Below are positions 34,274-38,291 of a DNA stretch of 38,291 nucleotides, one piece after another. The position numbers and the translations under genes were made by a program. The stretch covers positions 1-38,291 of the forward strand of contig JAJDXX010000168.1 of NCBI GenBank assembly GCA_022823055.1, in the 5' to 3' direction. Source of the stretch: Candidatus Binatia bacterium. GTDB taxonomy: Bacteria; Desulfobacterota; Binatia; UBA9968; JAJDTQ01. Under the pieces are notes generated by a model, which worked only from the letters and a program-made list of their open reading frames with translations, ran no database searches and had not been told where the DNA came from. Position 1 is the stretch's first letter. The number at the start of each line of letters is the position of its first letter.

Positions 34274-35653
34274 ATGGGGCCGGACAACAAGAAGCTTCCC
34301 CGGCCGTTGCGCCTGACGGCCGCAACGGCCTGCCTCGCGCTGTCTCTGGGCGCCTGCGCCGGTTTGCCGGAGGGAAGGCGCGGGGAGCGGCTCGGAGCCG
34401 CGGAAAAACAGCAGTTGGACAGCAGTCTGAAGGTGGCGTCGGCGTCGGCCGATGCCGGTCAGCTCGAGGCCGCGGAGCGGCTTTATTCGCAACTCTCGCG
34501 CCACTATCCGGACGCGCCGGAGCCCAGACTCGGCCTCGGCTACCTGGCGTTGCAGGCCGGTGATTTCGCGCTCGCCGGCAAGCTTTTCGCCGAGGCCGAC
34601 GAGAGGGCAACGGCGCCGGCGGCCAAGGCCGAGGCGTTGCTCGGCGCGGGGCGGACGAGCCTCGGAACAGGAGACATCGCCGCGGCGAAGCGCCGTCTCC
34701 TCGCCGCCTCCAAGCTGGCCGAGGGCACCGCGGCCGAAGCGTGGGTGGCCAACGGGCTCGGCGTGGTGGCGACGCTGGAGGGCGACCACGCGCGGGCTCG
34801 GATGCTCTACGACCGGGCTCTCGAGCTGTCGCCGTCGCATCCGATGATCACCGCGAATCTGGTGCGTTCGCTTGCTCAGTCGGGCGCGACGGGCGAGGCC
34901 AGGGAGTTCTACGCCAGGTACGCCGCCTCCCACTGGCTGGACGGCGACAAGGCGGACCTTTCACGTCTGCTCAAGACTGCGAAGGGAGCCGTGGCGGCTT
35001 CCGCATCGGGCGCCCAGGTGCAGCTCTACTCGGCGCGTTCGCGGGACGGAGCGGTTGCCGCCTGGAGCCACCTTTCCTCCGAGGAAAAGGACCTGCTCGG
35101 CTCTCTCGAGCACCGCGTGGTGAAGGTCGAGATTCCCAAGCGCGGGACGTTCTACCGCCTGTGGGCGGGCCCCCTGGCGGACAAAACGGCCGCCAGGCGG
35201 CTGTGCGGGCAGTTGAAGGCGCGCGGCCGGGACTGCTTCGTCCGCGCGGAGAAGTGGGCAGGAGGCGCCGGGCCGGCCGGGGAAGAGGGTTCCGCCGGGG
35301 CCGCGCCTTCCGCGCCCCTCGCTCCCGCGGCGCCGGTGGTCGACGCGGCCTCACCGGGCGCCCTGGTGCAGCTCCACTCCGCGCGTTCGCGGGACGGGGC
35401 GCTGGCCGCCTGGAGCCTCCTCTCCTCCGGGGAGGAGGACCTGCTCGGCTCTCTCGAGCACCGCGTGGTGAGGGCCGAGATTCCCAAGCGCGGGGTGTTC
35501 TACCGCCTGTGGGCAGGCCCCCTGGCGGACAAGGCGGCCGCCAGGCGGCTGTGCGGGCAGTTGAAGGCGCGCGGCCGGGACTGCCTCGTCCGCGCTGGAA
35601 AATGGCCGGCGGCGGGCGCCCCCGGTGCAACCCCGCCAAACGGAGCGGAGTGA
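34274..35653 (+). CDS. TadD-like TPR lipoprotein with two SPOR domains
   Basis: A 459-residue lipoprotein (signal with lipobox LSLGAC). Residues about 40-230 are TPR repeats (LEAAERLYSQLSRHYPDAPE, GDFALAGKLFAEADE, GDHARARMLYDRALELSPSH), as in the Tad-pilus assembly lipoprotein TadD. Two SPOR domains follow (about 248-330 and 364-446), a peptidoglycan-binding fold recognised by VQLYSARSRDGAVAAW, EIPKRGTFYRLWAGPLADK and LCGQLKARGRDC. The two copies are nearly identical and separated by a Pro/Ala linker. Start ATG 34274 follows AAGGG; a GTG six codons earlier is possible. It is probably anchored in the outer membrane and bound to septal or denuded peptidoglycan. cpaA starts 13 bases after its stop, which supports a pilus-assembly role. 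Confidence 0.87.
   Translation: MGPDNKKLPRPLRLTAATACLALSLGACAGLPEGRRGERLGAAEKQQLDSSLKVASASADAGQLEAAERLYSQLSRHYPDAPEPRLGLGYLALQAGDFALAGKLFAEADERATAPAAKAEALLGAGRTSLGTGDIAAAKRRLLAASKLAEGTAAEAWVANGLGVVATLEGDHARARMLYDRALELSPSHPMITANLVRSLAQSGATGEAREFYARYAASHWLDGDKADLSRLLKTAKGAVAASASGAQVQLYSARSRDGAVAAWSHLSSEEKDLLGSLEHRVVKVEIPKRGTFYRLWAGPLADKTAARRLCGQLKARGRDCFVRAEKWAGGAGPAGEEGSAGAAPSAPLAPAAPVVDAASPGALVQLHSARSRDGALAAWSLLSSGEEDLLGSLEHRVVRAEIPKRGVFYRLWAGPLADKAAARRLCGQLKARGRDCLVRAGKWPAAGAPGATPPNGAE
35015..35608 (+). repeat. Recent tandem duplication of SPOR domain
   Basis: Bases 35015-35260 recur at 35363-35608 with a period of 348 bases (116 codons). Stretches such as that from GACCTGCTCGGCTCTCTCGA to CACCGCGTGGTG are identical, including silent positions. 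The linker between copies is not duplicated. Confidence 0.9.
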
Positions 35654-35666
35654 GGAGAAGTCTTTC

Positions 35667-36131
35667 ATGCTTGAATCGTCCTTGCTGATGACCTGTTGCG
35701 CGCTGCTGGCGGCGTCGGTCGTCTTCGACCTCGCCTCCCGGCAGATCCCGAACGTGGTTCCGGTGGCCATGCTCGGTCTGTTCGCGCTCCAGGTCGCGGT
35801 CGTGGGCCACCGGGACGTGGCGCCGCTATGGGCGCACGTTTTCACCGGCGCGTTGCTGCTGGCGGTGGGTTTCGGTCTGTTCCTGACGGGCGCCCTCGGC
35901 GCCGGCGACGGGAAGCTCATGGCGGCGGCAGGGTTGTGGATCGGGCCTGCCGCCATCGGCAGCTTCCTTCTCGGGGTAGGGCTGCTGGGCATCGGGCTTG
36001 GCCTGGTCTCCCTGTTGCCGTTCGACGCCACGCGCCGGCTGCGTAACGACCTTCCGTTCGCGGTGGCGATCGCTCCCCCGGCCATCGCGCTGCTGGCGAT
36101 GCGGGCCCTCGTTTCGGGCGGGAGCGCGTGA
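35667..36131 (+). CDS. cpaA: Tad pilus prepilin peptidase (A24)
   Basis: A 154-residue polytopic membrane aspartic peptidase that processes Flp-type prepilins. The two catalytic aspartates are D21 in VFDLASRQIPN and D81 in the GxGD motif (GAGDGK, 78-83). It has about five membrane segments and no N-terminal methyltransferase domain, as in CpaA/TadV. GAGGAGA at 35652-35658 serves ATG 35667, 13 bases after the upstream lipoprotein stop. Its TGA overlaps the start of cpaB (TGATG). Its substrate pilin is not in this window. Confidence 0.92.
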   Translation: MLESSLLMTCCALLAASVVFDLASRQIPNVVPVAMLGLFALQVAVVGHRDVAPLWAHVFTGALLLAVGFGLFLTGALGAGDGKLMAAAGLWIGPAAIGSFLLGVGLLGIGLGLVSLLPFDATRRLRNDLPFAVAIAPPAIALLAMRALVSGGSA

Positions 36132-37060
36132 TGCCGAGAGCCCGTATCGCGATAGTCGTCCTCCTGCTGGGCGTCGTGCTTGCCGGGGCCGTCGGCGGCG
36201 GGGCATGGCTCTACTTCCGGCCGGCCCCCAAGGCGCCCGTGCGGAAGGCCGCCCCGCGGCCCAAGCCCCTGCCGATGGTTCTCACCGCCTCGAAGGACCT
36301 GAAGCTCGGGAGCCTGATCACCGCCAACGACATCGCGTGGTCGCCGCTCAAGAACGGCGTCCTGCTGTCGGCGCACCTGCTGAAGGGCAAGACCAACCCG
36401 AACCAGGTGATCGGCGCGGTGGTCCGCAGGGCGGTGTTCAAGGACGCGCCGCTCACCTGGTCGTCGATCGTGCGCCCCGGCCAGTACGGGTTCCTGGCCG
36501 CGGCCCTCAGGCCCGACCACCGCGCCGTCACGATCAGCGTCAACCGCGCCACCAGCCAGGCCGGGCTGATCTATCCGGGCGACCGGGTCGACGTGATCCT
36601 TACCGTGCAGGTCAAGGAGGGACGCAATACCGAGACCTTCACCGGGACGATCCTGGAGCACATCCGCGTGGTCGCCGTCGACCGCCAGGTGGAGAGCAGC
36701 GCGGCCAACACGGGACAGTCGGCCAGGAAGTCCTCCCGGAATGCCGGAGCCACGGTCACTCTCGAGGTCCTGCCGGCGGAGGCCGAGCGCCTGATCCTCG
36801 CCACTTCCAAGGGCAACATCTCGCTCGCCATACGCTCGCTGACCGACGCCCGGCGGCATGACGACCGCACGCGGGCGGCCATCGAGAACCTGCTCTCGCG
36901 GCCGCCCGCCGAGGCCCCCGCGAATCCCGCCCCCGTGCCCGCTTCCCGGGAGCCGGCGCCCGTGGCGGAGGAGCCTGCACCCGTCGCGGAGGAACCGGAG
37001 CCGGTGCGGGTGCAGATCTTCCGAGGCACCGCGCGCGAAGAAGTGCTCCTGGAGAGATGA
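36131..37060 (+). CDS. cpaB: Flp pilus assembly protein CpaB/RcpC
   Basis: A 309-residue periplasmic protein anchored by an N-terminal segment (about 4-26). A SAF domain (about 48-115, MVLTASKDLKLGSLITANDI) is followed by the RcpC/CpaB core (AVTISVNRATSQAGLIYPGD, RVDVILTVQV, TVTLEVLPAEAERLILA). The tail is Pro/Glu-rich with a PAPVAEE repeat. CpaB supports the Tad secretin and pilus biogenesis. The ATG overlaps the cpaA stop. In a complete Tad locus cpaC (secretin) follows; here the next gene is an outer-membrane barrel relic. Confidence 0.92.
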   Translation: MPRARIAIVVLLLGVVLAGAVGGGAWLYFRPAPKAPVRKAAPRPKPLPMVLTASKDLKLGSLITANDIAWSPLKNGVLLSAHLLKGKTNPNQVIGAVVRRAVFKDAPLTWSSIVRPGQYGFLAAALRPDHRAVTISVNRATSQAGLIYPGDRVDVILTVQVKEGRNTETFTGTILEHIRVVAVDRQVESSAANTGQSARKSSRNAGATVTLEVLPAEAERLILATSKGNISLAIRSLTDARRHDDRTRAAIENLLSRPPAEAPANPAPVPASREPAPVAEEPAPVAEEPEPVRVQIFRGTAREEVLLER

Positions 37061-37844
37061 GAGCGTTGCCGTTGCCCGCGGTGCCTGTTCCCTACATGCA
37101 GGTCATCGGCCTCTGCGTCGCCCCGTCCACCCCCGGCTACTCCGGCAAGTTCCACGACACCAGGTACGATGCGGATCTCAAGACCGAAAGCGGCTTCGGA
37201 CTCCTCGCGGCCCTGGGCTACGGAGCGGACACGGGTCTTAGGGGCGAGATCGAGATAGGCTACCGGAAGATCGACTTCGACAAGCTGACGAAGGTGAGTC
37301 CCAACGAGTTCGAGGTGCCGGGCTTGGGAACCCTGCGGGGAAACCGGCTCGATCCGTACGAGGGCGACATCGCCACCCTCAGCCTCGTGGGCAACGGGAT
37401 CTTCGCGTTCGAAGCGGGAAGGCTGGGCTCATACATCGGGCTCGGACTCGGCGTGGCGAGGCACGACTCCACCGCTGCCGCGCAGACCCCTTCAGTCGAG
37501 CTCGTTGGGGCAGGACGGATCCGGTTGCCCCTCACCAGGTCGTCCGAGAGCGACTGGGTGCTTGCCTATCAGGCGATGGCGGGGGTCGCCTTCGCCCTCA
37601 GCGACAGCGTCGAGGCCAGAATCGGTACCGCTACTTCGCGACCGGCAACGGCGTCCGCGACGAGCACGAATACAGCTACGGGACACACGGCTTCGAGAGC
37701 GGGCTCCGGGTTCGCTTCCAGGAGTCCGTCCGAGTAGTCAAACCCAACCCCCTCTCCCTCTGGGAGAGTGTGGCGGAAGGCCGGGTGAAGTCTTGTCTGG
37801 TTCGAGCCTGCCGGTGTGGTTTCGGTACGCGGGTGCCGGGATGA
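37057..37844 (+). pseudogene. Outer-membrane beta-barrel protein, frameshifted
   Basis: OMP_b-brl/opacity-like barrel. Strands are evident in SGFGLLAALGYGADTGLRGE, IEIGYRKIDFD, AGRLGSYIGLGLGVARHDS and WVLAYQAMAGVAFALSDSVE. After EARIG the family pattern (YRYFATGNG, then YSYGTHGFESGLRVRF) continues in another frame, so one base is missing near 37624-37625. The in-frame product instead runs into Thr/Ser-rich nonsense and stops at 37737. The shifted frame passes its natural barrel end, an F at 37716-37718, where a CAG stands next, and continues to a TGA at 37842-37844. No signal peptide is evident at the start (ATGA overlap with cpaB at 37057). A disabled gene is likely, though a sequencing error could explain the shift. 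Confidence 0.7.
37752..37768 (+). repeat. CTCTCCC hairpin, dispersed-repeat type
   Basis: CTCTCCC-TCT-GGGAGAG is a perfect 7-pair stem with a 3-base loop, just past the barrel end. It resembles the CCCTCTCCC-type intergenic repeats common in high-GC bacteria. It may terminate transcription weakly, but no T-run follows. Confidence 0.4.
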
Positions 37845-38008
37845 GGCTGCGAGACGGACCCGCGACGCCGGCATCGCCGCATACAAGAACAGCCTGGGCA
37901 TGGACATCCGGTTCCCGGTGGTGGGGCGCCGGGTGCCGGAGCTGGGGAAGAAGGAGGGGCGGGGCCCGGAGACTTCCACGGAGTCCGTGGCGAAAGGAAT
38001 CGAAAACC

Positions 38009-38236
38009 ATGGAGCTCGATATTGAGTGGGGCCGGAAGGGCGGAATCGTAATCGCAATGCTCGCGGGTCGTGTCAGCGACGACAACGCGGGCCTGTTCGA
38101 GCGCATGTTGAAAAGTGGAGTCGGTTCGTCGGATCAAGCCCTGATCCTTGACTTTGGGCAGGTGACCTTCTTCAGCAGCGCCGGAATGAAGGTCGTTTTG
38201 ACCATTGCAAGGAGAGCCACTTGCAAAACCCACTGA
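38009..38236 (+). pseudogene. STAS-domain anti-sigma antagonist-like protein, truncated
   Basis: The 75-residue frame opens with a normal STAS domain: DIEWGRKGGIVIAMLAGRVS, QALILDFGQVTFFSSAGM with candidate phosphorylatable S56/S57, then KVVLTIARRA. Full STAS proteins have about 100-110 residues; here the frame ends soon after RRATCKTH, before the last helix and strand. The final 70 bases have a different character (TTGCAAAACCCACTGAGTGA then GGGGGTTTAG), so an insertion or rearrangement may cut the gene near 38217-38222. Window end prevents proof. STAS proteins are switched by serine kinases and PP2C phosphatases; neither is nearby. Confidence 0.7.
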
Positions 38237-38291
38237 GTGAGGGGGTTTAGTTGGTGTGAAGGAGTGAGGGAGGGGTCGTTCCCTGGTATGT

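Noticed and set aside
32510-34933. 807-codon minus-strand frame
   Set aside because: Spans three plus-strand genes with recognisable domains; composition typical of antisense shadow.

Overview
The window is high-GC DNA from a Gram-negative bacterium. Signs of this are lipoprotein signals, a SPOR-domain lipoprotein, outer-membrane barrel segments, a periplasmic ZnuA and Tad-pilus proteins. The gene mix (flavin-dependent LLM oxidoreductase, a solitary xanthine-dehydrogenase-type subunit, an S8 peptidase with a barrel-like tail, a Tad pilus remnant) would suit an environmental proteobacterium or Desulfobacterota/Tectomicrobia-like lineage, but nothing here fixes the phylum. I recognise no rRNA, tRNA or CRISPR array.

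Bases 1-6850 are a defence/accessory island. It holds a type I restriction-modification locus in the unusual order hsdR (5' end outside the window), hsdS, a frameshifted Rpn-type nuclease gene, a winged-helix remnant, and hsdM. A BrnT/BrnA toxin-antitoxin pair follows. Bases 6927-14563 carry single metabolic genes on the plus strand: an NAD(P)-binding/DUF2867 protein, an LLM oxidoreductase, a Cys-rich protein of unknown family, a methyltransferase, an MBL-fold hydrolase and an orphan molybdenum hydroxylase subunit. A 236-bp palindromic MITE-like element lies in this stretch. The stretch ends at a strong hairpin facing znuA, which is on the minus strand and has a near-consensus promoter with a candidate metal-responsive operator.

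Bases 16200-24812 hold an unrecognised helical/membrane protein behind an operator-like leader, a lone polar-amino-acid-type ABC ATPase, a minus-strand S8 peptidase lipoprotein and a decayed sugar-type binding-protein gene. A heme-type (DUF3365) lipoprotein next to an ammonium transporter follows. Many products here are solitary subunits of systems whose partners are not in the window.

Bases 24999-29839 are a tightly coupled two-gene operon. It encodes an SbcD/YhaO-like metallophosphoesterase and a 1166-residue SbcC/YhaN-like ATPase, with a membrane hairpin in mid-protein and a C-terminal extension of about 250 residues that I cannot assign. This is the best candidate for an under-described system.

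Bases 30549-38236 are an envelope/pilus cluster: a repeat-rich TPR protein with four PWW motifs, a Cache-HAMP receptor with no output domain, a TadD-like TPR lipoprotein with two recently duplicated SPOR domains, cpaA, cpaB, a frameshifted outer-membrane barrel gene and a truncated STAS protein. Close spacing from the TPR lipoprotein through cpaB to the barrel gene suggests one transcript. The rest of a Tad apparatus (secretin, ATPase, TadB/C, pilin) is absent here.
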